From positions 1,426,001 to 1,490,000 of the forward strand of contig NZ_CP081149.1 in the NCBI RefSeq assembly GCF_019665785.1: 64,000 bases of DNA, read 5' to 3'. This DNA comes from Deefgea piscis (lineage in GTDB: Bacteria > Pseudomonadota > Gammaproteobacteria > Burkholderiales > Chitinibacteraceae). Every line of letters starts with the position of its first letter. The stretch's first letter is position 1. Position numbers and translations under genes: made by a program. Of this stretch, positions 29,430 through 37,981 are shown in pieces. The notes beneath the pieces are model-generated. The model was not told where the DNA came from. It searched no databases and saw only the letters and a program-made list of their open reading frames with translations.

Positions 29430-29938
29430 AATTTGTTTCCTCCACGGCGGCGCAATGCCACCAGCAGCAGTAGGGCAGCAACGCCGCCACCAATCCATAG
29501 CCAAGTTTGAATGTGCATGTGCGGTGCATTCGCGACCGTCGGTGCCGCGACATTTAAGGTGGTGCCGAGCAAATCAGATTGTTCGCCAGCGAGTAGGGTC
29601 AGCGTGAGTGCATGTTCGCCCGTTTTGGCCAAAGGGGCGGCTGGGGCTTGATAAATGCCTGAGGCTACGGCTCTGAGTTTGGCTTTAAACGCACCGCTTT
29701 CGACTTCAAGGCTGGCATGGTTAACCGGCTGGTTGTCGGCAAATCGATTGAGGTAAACCGTGAGTAACTCGCCGTCCATCTGTGCGAGCACTTCAAAATC
29801 ACTTGATGCACTTTCAGCGCTGGCTACCGCTACTTGCGTGGCAGCCGCTTGTGGTGCCGCGCCATGATCATCATCGCCATGCGCCCAAGTTGTTGCGCTG
29901 AGTATCAGGCCACAGATCAATACAGAAATACGTTTCAT
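29426..29938 (-). CDS. Membrane-anchored periplasmic protein of the RND operon
   Basis: 170 residues. The signal peptide ends in TTWA, and the mature N-terminus HGDDDHG closely repeats that of the adaptor encoded next. A beta-rich region follows (residues ~45-130, with YLNRFADNQPVNHASLEVESGAF and GEHALTLTLLAGEQSDLLGT), then one transmembrane helix near the C-terminus (LWIGGGVAALLLLVALRR). It overlaps its neighbours by 4 bases on both sides, so it is tightly co-translated. It probably assists metal delivery or pump assembly; this is inference from position and from the His/Asp motif. Confidence 0.75.
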   Translation of the reverse strand: MKRISVLICGLILSATTWAHGDDDHGAAPQAAATQVAVASAESASSDFEVLAQMDGELLTVYLNRFADNQPVNHASLEVESGAFKAKLRAVASGIYQAPAAPLAKTGEHALTLTLLAGEQSDLLGTTLNVAAPTVANAPHMHIQTWLWIGGGVAALLLLVALRRRGGNKL

Positions 29939-31134
29939 GGCAATACCCCAAATGTTTGTAAATATCGTGAATTGGCGCGCCCCAGTTCTAATTCGGCACG
30001 CTGTACGGCAAAACCGCGCTCAAGAAAATTAGCCTGCGCGCTGAGGAAGGCCGCCAAGTTAGTCTGTCCCGCTTGGTAGCTGCGTTGTTGCCACTGCCAT
30101 GCTTGCGTCGCCAGCTGCAAACTGTGTTGCGCCATTTGTAATTGCTGGCGGGTCAATTCACGCGCTGCATTGGCCGCTTGCTGCTGAGTGTTGATTTGCC
30201 GCTCGGTACGCTGTACTTGCGTTTGCGCGCTGATCAATTCGGCATTGGCGCTTGTGACGCGCGCCTGAGTGCGTCCTTCGGCGCCAAATGGGATGCGCAG
30301 TGAGATTTTGCCGAGATTTTTATACGGTTCATCGGGGGAACCTCGCTCACGCGTTAGGCTCAGCGCCAGCTCGGGCGTGTCGCGAATGTCGTATTGCGCT
30401 TGCGCCAATTGCGCACCAGCTAATTGGGTCTGCGCTTGTAAAGCTTGGCGCTGTGGATGAACAACGGCATCGAGTGAAAGAGGCAGTGTCTCGGCTTGAT
30501 CCGGTACAGGAATGTCACCGGCGAGTGCCTGAAACTGCAGCAGGCTTTCACTAAACTGCTGCTGGCTGACTGCCAATTGCAACTGCGCCTCTAGCAATGC
30601 TTGATGGGCTAGATTGACATCCAGCGGCGCAACTTCCCCGGCTTTAAGCTGGCGCTGCAAATCTTGGCTGATTTTTTCTAGTGCCTGCAGTTTTTGCTGC
30701 GCGCTGTCTTGCGCCAGTTTGGCCAAGCGTGCATTCCAAACCGCCTCACGCAGCGCACCGGCAAACTCCCAGCGGCTGAGCTGCAACTGACCTTGTTCGA
30801 CCTGGGCTACTTGATTTAATTGTGCCAAGAGACGATCTTTTTGCCCCCATTGCCACAAAGGAATTCCCAGCTCGGCTTCATACTCTCGCGAGCCTTGGCT
30901 TGGTGATAAATTATCGTTCAGCGAATTGGTGCCTGAAATCGTTATTGACAAGGGCTCAGGCGTCATTGACTGCGCATTGCGCAGCGCACTCTGTGCTTTG
31001 AGTTGTTGTGCCGTTTGCACCGGTTCATCGATCTGGCTGGCCAGTGCAAAGGCCTCTTTGATCGTTGCCGCCTGCGCGGGCAACGCGATCAACGTGCACC
31101 ACAAAATGGGTGCATAAAATCGTTTTGATTGCAT
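29935..31134 (-). CDS. TolC-family outer-membrane channel (CzcC/CusC-like)
   Basis: 399 residues with an N-terminal signal peptide (ending PAQAA). Two long heptad-rich helical repeats are evident: residues ~110-200 (LREAVWNARLAKLAQDSAQQKLQ and onward) and ~290-375 (NTQQQAANAARELTRQQLQ and onward). The C-terminal SYQAGQTNLAAFLSAQANFLERGFAVQRAELELGRANSRYL is typical of OEP-family proteins. It forms the exit duct of the tripartite pump. It is the first of four tightly linked genes (ATGA overlaps), probably led by the small His-rich gene at 31741. Confidence 0.88.
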   Translation of the reverse strand: MQSKRFYAPILWCTLIALPAQAATIKEAFALASQIDEPVQTAQQLKAQSALRNAQSMTPEPLSITISGTNSLNDNLSPSQGSREYEAELGIPLWQWGQKDRLLAQLNQVAQVEQGQLQLSRWEFAGALREAVWNARLAKLAQDSAQQKLQALEKISQDLQRQLKAGEVAPLDVNLAHQALLEAQLQLAVSQQQFSESLLQFQALAGDIPVPDQAETLPLSLDAVVHPQRQALQAQTQLAGAQLAQAQYDIRDTPELALSLTRERGSPDEPYKNLGKISLRIPFGAEGRTQARVTSANAELISAQTQVQRTERQINTQQQAANAARELTRQQLQMAQHSLQLATQAWQWQQRSYQAGQTNLAAFLSAQANFLERGFAVQRAELELGRANSRYLQTFGVLP

Positions 31135-31336
31135 GGTGTACCTATCATCATTTCTACAGAAAACCAGCCAATAGTGTGTATTGGCCAGTCAATCAGAAAA
31201 GACGCATCAGTAGCAGCAACTCACTTAGCCCCTCGGCCAGTTAATCAATCAACACCTTGCGCGCACAACAGCACGCAACGCATCAAAGTTAGCGTAAGAG
31301 AGAAGGGGATAAAAAGTTGGCTGACAACGCGCCTGA

Positions 31337-31741
31337 TTAGGCGCGCAATTTAGGCGGGTCTTCGGGCGGGGCTAATGTCACACTGCATAAGGTGGCAGGT
31401 GAAGCATCCACCAAGATGGCAGAGAATAGTGGAACTGCAAATCGCGGATCTAGCAAAATCGAGTTCAGTGTCGTTTGACACGCTTTAGCACAATCTGTGG
31501 TTGTCGCAGGCATTGGCTCATGTACATGAACACTTTGCTGACCAAAAAGACCGAGATGAATATGCAACTGCTCGCTGCTTGGAGTCTGGCTTAAGTGGGG
31601 TTTGCTTGCATCATGCTGATGCGCTGCATGCTTAGTATGAGCGCTCGCTATTTTTGCATACGCAGGCATCTGTGCCAGCACGGAATTAACCGGCAGCACC
31701 AAGGCCAACACGCAAAAAAAGAAGAGACGCAGCGATTTCAT
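31337..31741 (-). CDS. Small secreted His-rich protein at the head of the RND operon
   Basis: 134 residues. It has a signal peptide (MKSLRLFFFCVLALVLPVNSVLA), then a His-rich stretch with HTKHAAHQHD and LHIHLG...VHVHEP, two cysteines (DCAKACQ), and an APPEDPPKLRA tail. The His content and its place 202 bases upstream of the TolC-type gene on the same strand suggest periplasmic metal binding in the same response. Similar His-rich small proteins with a proline-rich tail are often found before such operons. The function is inferred. Confidence 0.65.
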   Translation of the reverse strand: MKSLRLFFFCVLALVLPVNSVLAQMPAYAKIASAHTKHAAHQHDASKPHLSQTPSSEQLHIHLGLFGQQSVHVHEPMPATTTDCAKACQTTLNSILLDPRFAVPLFSAILVDASPATLCSVTLAPPEDPPKLRA

Positions 31742-32197
31742 CCCGCTAGCTTACATTAATGCAAATCGCATGTATAGCAGCAGCTGACGCTAACTTAAAA
31801 ACTAAAAGCACTCATTTCTAAGCTAACTGGCTTCAAAAATGCATCATCGATTGTGTGGCTATTCAGGCGAGGCGTTCGCTGAGCTAGAAAACCCCAAGGC
31901 TACCCTCCATCGAGGCCGCCATCATTTTAGGTGTAGGCTGTTACTGTTCGGTCAAACCCGCGATTTGGCTTCATTGATCTGGCGATCGTTTCTTTGCGCT
32001 AGATCGGCGGTCGTTAATACTCACAAACGTATTTCTTACGTGAGACTTTGCTCTATTATTTCGTAAGGGATATATCGCCCAAGCATGACGGGTTGCTCTG
32101 AGAATCAAGTTGCGGGTCTCGCCATTATTTAAAGCCCCACGAGTTACCAGCAATATTTATGCTTACTTTTAAGCCTATTTCGGCGAAGGAACACAAT
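31742..32197. other. Intergenic region between divergent operons
   Basis: No gene is supported. Control elements for the leftward His-rich/RND operon and the rightward pair at 32198 should lie here. No MerR-type 19-bp dyad promoter was seen on either strand, so the RND operon does not look like a CueR target. AAGGA at 32186-32190 is the RBS of the next gene. Confidence 0.4.
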
Positions 32198-32800
32198 ATG
32201 GCGGCAAAGAATTTCTTTAAGGACAATTTCGTGCTCATCATCGGATTGGCCTTGCCGGTGCTACTGATGATTGGGTTTATGCTTGCTAGCTCTTTACCCG
32301 CCTCGGGGGCACCGCCGAAATACAGCCTCGTTTTCAGTATTAATGATTACCGCAATAATCAGTCAATGCCGGTATCGGCGAATCTGGTGGTAAAAAATGG
32401 TGTGCTGATGGCGCAGTACACCCAGCTCAAAGACAGGAATAACAACTATGGTTTCTATTGGCCGAAGTTGTATTTATTCGATGCAAAGACACAAAGAGTA
32501 CGCGAGCTGGAGTTTGGCCTGCCTAATTCCGCTGATCAAATCAGCGGCAGCCGTGAAGAAGTCGTTCAGAGCACGAAAGGCTTGAAACTATCGACCGAGC
32601 TAAAGTCGCCTGATGGTTACGAATTGAGTGACCGCTATCAACACCGTGGGCTGTTTAACGAGATCTTCTTCGGCTGGGGTCGCAGCTCGAGCAATAGCAT
32701 GCTTAGCAACGGGTCACGCAATGTAAAATTGTCACCTGATGACGGGCGCACTTATTTTTACAGCGGACAGGCGCAATTTATTGGCTGGGTCATTCCATGA
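32198..32800 (+). CDS. Membrane-anchored protein of unknown function
   Basis: 200 residues. One N-terminal transmembrane helix (DNFVLIIGLALPVLLMIGFMLASS) is followed by a periplasmic beta-rich domain with YSLVFSINDYRNN, NYGFYWPKLYLFDAKTQRV and a C-terminal RTYFYSGQAQFIGWVIP. The start ATG at 32198 lies 7 bases after AAGGA; an earlier in-frame ATG (32159) has no site. It overlaps the next gene by 4 bases (ATGA), so the two probably work together. A pair of this kind, an anchored beta protein plus a DUF2157-like polytopic protein, is familiar, but I know of no proven role. Confidence 0.7.
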   Translation: MAAKNFFKDNFVLIIGLALPVLLMIGFMLASSLPASGAPPKYSLVFSINDYRNNQSMPVSANLVVKNGVLMAQYTQLKDRNNNYGFYWPKLYLFDAKTQRVRELEFGLPNSADQISGSREEVVQSTKGLKLSTELKSPDGYELSDRYQHRGLFNEIFFGWGRSSSNSMLSNGSRNVKLSPDDGRTYFYSGQAQFIGWVIP

Positions 32801-33756
32801 TGACGAACCGAGACGATGCACTCAATGACATCATCGCGCTGATGAAAAGCCACGACATAACGATTACTGAAATCACCGGCGCTATGCGTGATAACGCCGT
32901 AGTTAGCGCAAAAAAGGGCAGTAGCATTCTCGCGCGTCTATTTGGCTATCTCGGCGGCTTATTTATTATTTCGGGCGTGGCCTATTTTATCGGTATGCAG
33001 TGGGATGAAATGGGCACGGTAGCGCGAATTTTGGCCACGCTGGGTTTGGGCTACTGCCTCTTTATCATGGCCATTACGTGTATTACGCGGCCTAGTCTCG
33101 AAAAAGCGGCAACACCATTATTTTTGCTGGCTGCACTACTGCAGCCGACGGGCATTTTGGTGACGCTCAATGAGTTTTCGCGCGGTGGTAATCCAGCGCA
33201 TGGCATGCTGTTCATGTGTTGCGTGATGGCGATACAACAAGGGTTTACGTTTTGGGCTAAGGATCGTACGGTGCTGGCATTCACGACGATCTTGTTTGGC
33301 GCCTTCTTTTTCGCCATCGCTTTTGATTTGATGCACGTTGATGCCAACGTCATTGGTGTCGTTATGGGGCTGTCGCTCACTTGTATCGGCTGGAGTCTTG
33401 GCAAATCCAAGCACAAGTCCTTAGCTCCCATCTGCTATTTTTTCGGGTCGATGATGTTTCTCTGTGCGATGGGCGACTGGCTGCGCCATACACCGTTTGA
33501 GATTTTGTTCCTCGGCCTAGCCTGCGCCACTATTTTTTTATCGACCGTGGTTCGCTCAGGCACGCTGCTGGCGGTAGGGACACTGGCTACGCTGTCGTAT
33601 GTCGCTTATTTCATGAACAAGCATTTTGCTGACAGTCTTGCCGGGCCTATCGGTTTGGTGCTGCTGGGTATTATGCTCATTGGCGCGGGAGTACTGGCAA
33701 TTAGCATCAACAACAAATACATCAAGCAAAAAGAACAGCGAGGCGTTGCGCTGTGA
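32797..33756 (+). CDS. Polytopic membrane protein, DUF2157-like
   Basis: 319 residues with a soluble helical N-terminus (residues 1-45) and then about nine hydrophobic segments. RLFGYLGGLFIISGVAYFIGMQWDEMG resembles the start of DUF2157 domains, which share 'lGalli.aGv..fva.nWd'. Regular short loops follow, including GRGGNPAHGML-like and KYIKQKEQ ends. It is coupled to the upstream gene by ATGA overlap. The function of the family is unknown. A hairpin terminator follows at 33866. Confidence 0.65.
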   Translation: MMTNRDDALNDIIALMKSHDITITEITGAMRDNAVVSAKKGSSILARLFGYLGGLFIISGVAYFIGMQWDEMGTVARILATLGLGYCLFIMAITCITRPSLEKAATPLFLLAALLQPTGILVTLNEFSRGGNPAHGMLFMCCVMAIQQGFTFWAKDRTVLAFTTILFGAFFFAIAFDLMHVDANVIGVVMGLSLTCIGWSLGKSKHKSLAPICYFFGSMMFLCAMGDWLRHTPFEILFLGLACATIFLSTVVRSGTLLAVGTLATLSYVAYFMNKHFADSLAGPIGLVLLGIMLIGAGVLAISINNKYIKQKEQRGVAL

Positions 33757-34229
33757 GGCAGCCTGAACAAGATCAACCCCCAATGTCGCTGCCAAATAGG
33801 TAAGTAAATAAGCCTGAAACTTGGCATTTTGGCTTGGGGCAACCGCGTTGCCCAGAAAAGTGATCAAGGCGGCAAGCGATCAACTTGCCGCCTTCGATAT
33901 TTTTTAAGTCGCTGTATTGATATTTTGTGTCAGATGCGATGAATGAATTTCAGTGTTACTTCCGCGTGAAGTGCTGTGTCAGCCTATCGTTGAGAAGTCA
34001 GCTCCAAAAACAATTTTTATGAGCGTATTGCTATGAGCGCATTGATAATGCTGGGATGCAGTCAAATACATCAATAGTGTAGGACTGGTAAGCGCAGGCT
34101 TAAACCAACAAATTGATGCCGATTTCACCAACTGCAATCGGCGAGGATAGAGAAACTAAATCCGTTCGGTATGGCTTAGGGGGTGAATAGATTCATCACC
34201 GCGATTAACTTTACAGATAATATTGTTCG
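33757..34229. other. Intergenic region with a terminator
   Basis: The hairpin AAGGCGGCAAG (33866-33876) / CTTGCCGCCTT (33884-33894), with T6 at 33900-33905, ends the preceding pair and possibly also the leftward gene at 34230. A second 7-bp dyad, GCCGATT...AATCGGC, lies near 34121-34145. No gene is supported. The base composition turns AT-rich from about 34.2 kb. Confidence 0.55.
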
Positions 34230-34871
34230 TTAATTGAAACTAAGGTTGAAAGATATTGATATAAATTGGTCGTATTTCGGTTTTTTATTGAGCAAGTACT
34301 TTAAGGTTTCCGCTGGCTGTAAAGTACTTCCTGCTAAACGACAGTTCACAGTTTGTACTCCTCCGATGTCACCATAGTCTGCTTGGCAGGCTTTTTCTTT
34401 TAGCATTCCGCCTAAATAACTCGTCGCATACATACTTAATCTTGAATTTTTTGATAAAAATGTTTGGAAAACAAATCCAAATTTAAATTTTGGGTAGATT
34501 GTGTATTTCTCGCCATATTCTCCAGTGCTGCCGCCCCATATTAAACCAAAGTTTTTATCTAATTTAGTAATCCAAGTTAAGCTTAAATCTGTCCAGCTTG
34601 TTTTATAGAAGTTTTTAAGATTAATTGCATCGCCTAACGAGCTCTCATAAGATACATTCCTAAAGCTATATATATTATCAGATAGCTCTGAGCCCTGTTT
34701 TAAATCATATAAAGACGTTGATTCAAAAACATCTTGCTCATTTTCTTGTAAATTTGCATAGCTGGTATAAGTTTCAGATCTTGAAAGGGCAGAGCTAAAA
34801 AAAAGACATAAAAATAACACAGCATATGCCGTTATTTTATTCGTATGTCTTTGTCTTGATGTGATTAACAT
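34230..34871 (-). CDS. Putative secreted/outer-membrane protein partnered with a subtilase
   Basis: 213 residues. A hydrophobic leader follows a basic start (MLITSRQRHTNKITAYAVLFLCLFFSSALS). The rest alternates polar and aromatic residues (FYKTSWTDLSLTWITKLDKNFGLIWGGSTGEYGEKYTIYP, and onward) and ends in FISISFNLSFN. A terminal aromatic-x-aromatic strand is typical of outer-membrane beta barrels. Two cysteines (CQADYGD and NCRL) may bond. It starts 10 bases after the subtilase gene, in the same AT-rich block. No family is recognised. Confidence 0.6.
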   Translation of the reverse strand: MLITSRQRHTNKITAYAVLFLCLFFSSALSRSETYTSYANLQENEQDVFESTSLYDLKQGSELSDNIYSFRNVSYESSLGDAINLKNFYKTSWTDLSLTWITKLDKNFGLIWGGSTGEYGEKYTIYPKFKFGFVFQTFLSKNSRLSMYATSYLGGMLKEKACQADYGDIGGVQTVNCRLAGSTLQPAETLKYLLNKKPKYDQFISISFNLSFN

Positions 34872-34881
34872 TATACTGACT

Positions 34882-35838
34882 TTATTTTAAAGTTACTGGT
34901 GATAATGCTCTGGATAAGCTGGCTTCGCCTTTTCCATGTATTGACGGGTTGTAGTTTTGAATTGTATCGGTTCTGGCGGTTGTTAATAATTGCTTAGTGA
35001 TTTGAGTTGCAGTCGCGTTGGTAAATTTGCTACCTAAAACTTGAGAGTACCCAGATATGATAGGAGCTGCAAATGAGGTACCATAAAGATTAGTTTTATT
35101 ACCTTCCACGCCAACTACTAAAAATTGGTTTTGTACTCTTATATCATTGCCGGCATAATTTGAATAACTCGCCATTGTTGCCTTTGATGTGGTACTACCA
35201 TTGGAATTTAATGCCCCTGCAAAAATTGCAGTTGGTGCTCCAATTAAAGCCAAATTGAGATAGTCACTATTTCCAGCATAGGAACCATTGACAGCGACCG
35301 CATTATTGCCAGCCGCTTTGACAACGATTGCGGTACGAGTTTTTGCTGCATTGATTAAACTGCCATGTAAATTACCAAAACCAATTTGATTTACGTTATA
35401 GCCACTTCTTGCATTCAGTCCATAACTAGCATTGATGACGTTCAATCCAGTTTTTGATAGTGCTATTGCATTATTTCCATTGAAGTCTATTCTCGTCATG
35501 TTTCCTGATGGGGCAATTGCATTTATTTCGGCGCTGGTCCATTCCCCATGTCTTTGACTTTGATTTACACCAACTAAATTTCCAGAGAATTTATTAGCAC
35601 TGGTAAAATCATCAATTACATAAACATTGGTTCCTTGACCTTTATAGCCTTTATCCCATGCTGCTTTTATATCGGTATGCATCCAGTTTCTTAAAACTGG
35701 CGTTGGTGGTGTGGTACTTTTTATTACAGGTGTTGCTGTTGTTTCTAAATCCAAATTATCCAAAGAGGTCTCTGCTTTAGCATTTAGCATAATAAAATTG
35801 GTTGTAATTAATAATGCTAACATTTTGGTTTTCATCAT
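34882..35838 (-). CDS. Small secreted subtilisin-like (S8) serine peptidase
   Basis: 318 residues with a signal peptide (cleaved near ..NAKA/ET). The S8 catalytic residues are all present: Asp76 (VYVIDDF), His97 (SQRHGEW), oxyanion Asn178/179 (KAAGNN) and Ser255 (YGTSFAAPI). Residues 20-55 are a Pro/Thr-rich spacer, and there is no large prodomain. Autotransporter-type subtilases carry a C-terminal beta barrel; this one stops soon after the catalytic Ser domain. The next gene encodes a separate putative barrel-like protein. RBS GGAG before tandem ATGs. Its AT-rich codon use differs from its neighbours and suggests recent transfer. Confidence 0.85.
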   Translation of the reverse strand: MMKTKMLALLITTNFIMLNAKAETSLDNLDLETTATPVIKSTTPPTPVLRNWMHTDIKAAWDKGYKGQGTNVYVIDDFTSANKFSGNLVGVNQSQRHGEWTSAEINAIAPSGNMTRIDFNGNNAIALSKTGLNVINASYGLNARSGYNVNQIGFGNLHGSLINAAKTRTAIVVKAAGNNAVAVNGSYAGNSDYLNLALIGAPTAIFAGALNSNGSTTSKATMASYSNYAGNDIRVQNQFLVVGVEGNKTNLYGTSFAAPIISGYSQVLGSKFTNATATQITKQLLTTARTDTIQNYNPSIHGKGEASLSRALSPVTLK

Positions 35839-36647
35839 TATTCTCCAAAGGTTATTTAAAAACTAAATGTAAATTAGTATTTCCTTATGTAGTCGTCAAG
35901 CTCAGAATATGCCGTCTATCTTCATTTCATGGCGTGTAATTTTCTGTAATTATTTAATTGATTGAACTAGCAAAGTAAGAAATCTCACCCTAATTGCTAA
36001 TACATTGAGATACCTTGCTGGGGAATAATGTTTAAAGCATTCTGAATGCTGGCTTAGACGCTCATACCCTGATTAATGACGTAAAAATGACATATTGATT
36101 TTGGCGGCGCGGCGAGCAATCGCATCGTCGTTTAGGCTTTTCTGAGCCGCCCAACGGTTAGCTCATAAGCCGCCCAATCTTCCAGACGAAACCTAATTGA
36201 ATTGTTTCCGGCTCAATTTTTTGGGCTTACATATCGTTGTTGGCTCGAATACGGGCTGACATTTTCCTGTGAAACGAGCCATCTAATGACACCGTAGTGA
36301 GGTACAGATTTTGGCTGCCGGCGATGAGGTGTTCGCGCCGACGCGATTTTAACCCAGTTGCCGATATTTGCTTGACCTAGGTACATGCTTTGGAGTCCAT
36401 TGAAATCTATCGAGATATTGGCTTTTGATGTGGGTCAGCTGAATATCGGCAGTTGGGTCAATAAAACATCGGTGGCAACAAAAGGTGCTAAAAATGATTG
36501 CTCAGGGCGGAGAACAGCGATTCTTTACGAAGACGCAACAAAATCTGCCGACAGTATGTTTTGCCAGCTGAACCAAAAGCAATGAATAACTAATCAAAGG
36601 AGTTGCTAGACTGATCCGCACTCTAAGCTACACGTTTTTATTACGGC
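35839..36647. other. Gene-poor region upstream of the subtilase
   Basis: No convincing gene. A 66-codon frame at 36385-36585 has an ATG but no clear ribosome site and no recognisable motif, so I leave it out. Composition shifts from AT-rich (to ~36.05 kb) to mixed. It ends at the first Tn7-type right end. This stretch may be remnant cargo of an older element. Confidence 0.4.
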
Positions 36648-36790
36648 AAAGAGTAGCTTTGTAAGCGTTAGTCACGACTTTAAAAATGACCCTTCGCTAC
36701 AAGGGGCATTTTTATTGGGTTCAATTTCACGACTATATTAGACAAGTTGCGACTTTAATTGCCAAGTTGCGACTTTAATAGGTCGGAATA
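36648..36790. repeat. Tn7-like right end of an older element (R1)
   Basis: About 140 bp nearly identical to the end next to glmS at 60530-60671. Reading inward from 36790 it has two perfect tandem copies of ATTAAAGTCGCAACTTG spaced 20 bp, then weaker copies AATATAGTCGTGAAATTG and TTTAAAGTCGTGACTAA. This is the pattern of clustered TnsB sites at Tn7-type right ends. It contains a terminator-like hairpin (GACCCTT...AAGGGGC plus T5). Five bases (ACCGC) separate it from the left end of the next element. Confidence 0.75.
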
Positions 36791-36795
36791 ACCGC

Positions 36796-36893
36796 TATTT
36801 CGACCTATTAAAGTCGTGAAATTAGATCAAGCATTTATGCGGTCTCCAGCGGCTACTAAAAACCGTTGGTTCTAGTAAAAGTCGTGAATTAAT
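36796..36893. repeat. Tn7-like left end of the glmS-proximal element (L2)
   Basis: It begins TATTTCGACC, matching both right ends in opposite orientation. Two TnsB-like motifs, CTATTAAAGTCGTGAAATTAG (36805-36825) and CTAGTAAAAGTCGTGAATTA (36872-36891), lie about 67 bp apart. Widely spaced sites at the left end and clustered ones at the right are the Tn7 design. Confidence 0.72.
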
Positions 36894-37387
36894 TTTTCAA
36901 TAAAATTTCATATAAATTATCAATATGGAAAGTTTAATTTCGTACTTGCGAGGTAGGAATTTTTCTCTCTTAGGCTGATCAATTATCGAGCTTTTAACAA
37001 CAATTGATCACAGCTGCATGGCTGTACCCAGTGTCTGCTTTGCTTAAGTTTTCTGTCTTTTAGCCAACAAGCCGGTGCTTCTGCTGTTCGGCCTTAGCGA
37101 ACAGTCAAAATACCTTTGTCGATGGATGAAATAAGTGCGCCACTATAAAGTAAGGGGTGCTGGTTAATACGGACACCAAAGTTTGAGACCAATTTTGTTG
37201 AAAATGTCGGCTTTGGCCGAGCAGCACAAGCAAGCCCAACAAATACTAAAGGCCGCAACCTGATGGCTAGCGGCCTTACAATTTTACAGCTTCGGCATCG
37301 ACACATTGGCTTTAGCCGCCATTCGTGTATTTCTGTAACGACATCGGATATCATTAAGAAATAGCTCAATAAATCGATGGCACCCGA
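36894..37387. other. Non-coding stretch inside the element's left end
   Basis: No gene is supported. An 8-bp perfect stem AAGGCCGC / GCGGCCTT near 37241-37269, followed by a T-containing tail, could be a terminator. The sequence TGCTGTTCGGCCTTAGC near 37082-37098 recurs at about 41411-41427 and in altered form near 52192, so it may be a small repeat or a terminator cassette. The promoter of the interrupted gene at 37388 should be here. Confidence 0.4.
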
Positions 37388-37650
37388 ATGTTCGACGAAA
37401 ACGATCTGATCAATTCTTCTTTGACGCAAAAATACACGTCCAATGGAAAGACTGTGGAAATATGCATTTATCGCATGCCGGATACTGATTGGACTTTGGA
37501 AGTTGTAGATCAGTACAATAATTCCACGGTCTGGGATGGAGAATTCGAAACGGATCAACAAGCGCTCGATTGTTTCTTTAGTGAAATCCAGCAAGACGGT
37601 ATTGAAGCAATGGTAATCCCCCCACTTTTAAGCTCACTTAAAAGTAGAGG

Positions 37651-37949
37651 TCAGGCATGTAATGCCAGTTTTTGTTTCGGGGTGATGCCACCCAAACCCA
37701 TGTGCGGGCGCTCGTTGTTGTAGCTCCAAAGCCATTGCGTGGCAACCTCTTGCACTTCAGCAAGACTTTCAAAGTCATCGCAAGCCAGCCATTCATGCCG
37801 CACGGTCCGATTATAGCGCTCGATATAGGCATTTTGCTGGGGATTGCCCGGCTGAATATACGCCAATTCAATTGAATGTTGTTCCGCCCAGTTTTTTAGC
37901 AACTGGCTAATATATTCAGGCCCATTATCTGAGCGAATCCGTTTTGGCT
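37651..37949 (-). pseudogene. IS3-family OrfB transposase, 3' half
   Basis: Begins after the IS66 insertion with KRIRSDNGPEYISQLLKNW and continues through IELAYIQPGNPQQNAYIERYNRTVRHEWL, which holds the catalytic Glu, to NNERPHMGLGGITPKQKLALHA. This is the C-terminal part of the rve integrase core. It is separated from its start by 2.5 kb of IS66. Confidence 0.88.
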
Positions 37950-37981
37950 GTAAGCGCTCAGCCGCTCCACCGCCTTGACGC

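Noticed and set aside
33884..33915. TTTTTTAAGTCG looks like a TnsB motif
   Set aside because: The bases belong to the tail of a clear hairpin terminator; no tandem motif is near.
35878..35905. Possible left end of the older element (TATTTC...AGTCGTCAA)
   Set aside because: It begins like L2, but the spacing to AGTCGT is three bases short and no second motif follows. Too weak to call.
36385..36585. 66-codon frame starting MLWSPLKSIEIL
   Set aside because: No ribosome site, no homologous motif, and odd composition. Not supported as a gene.
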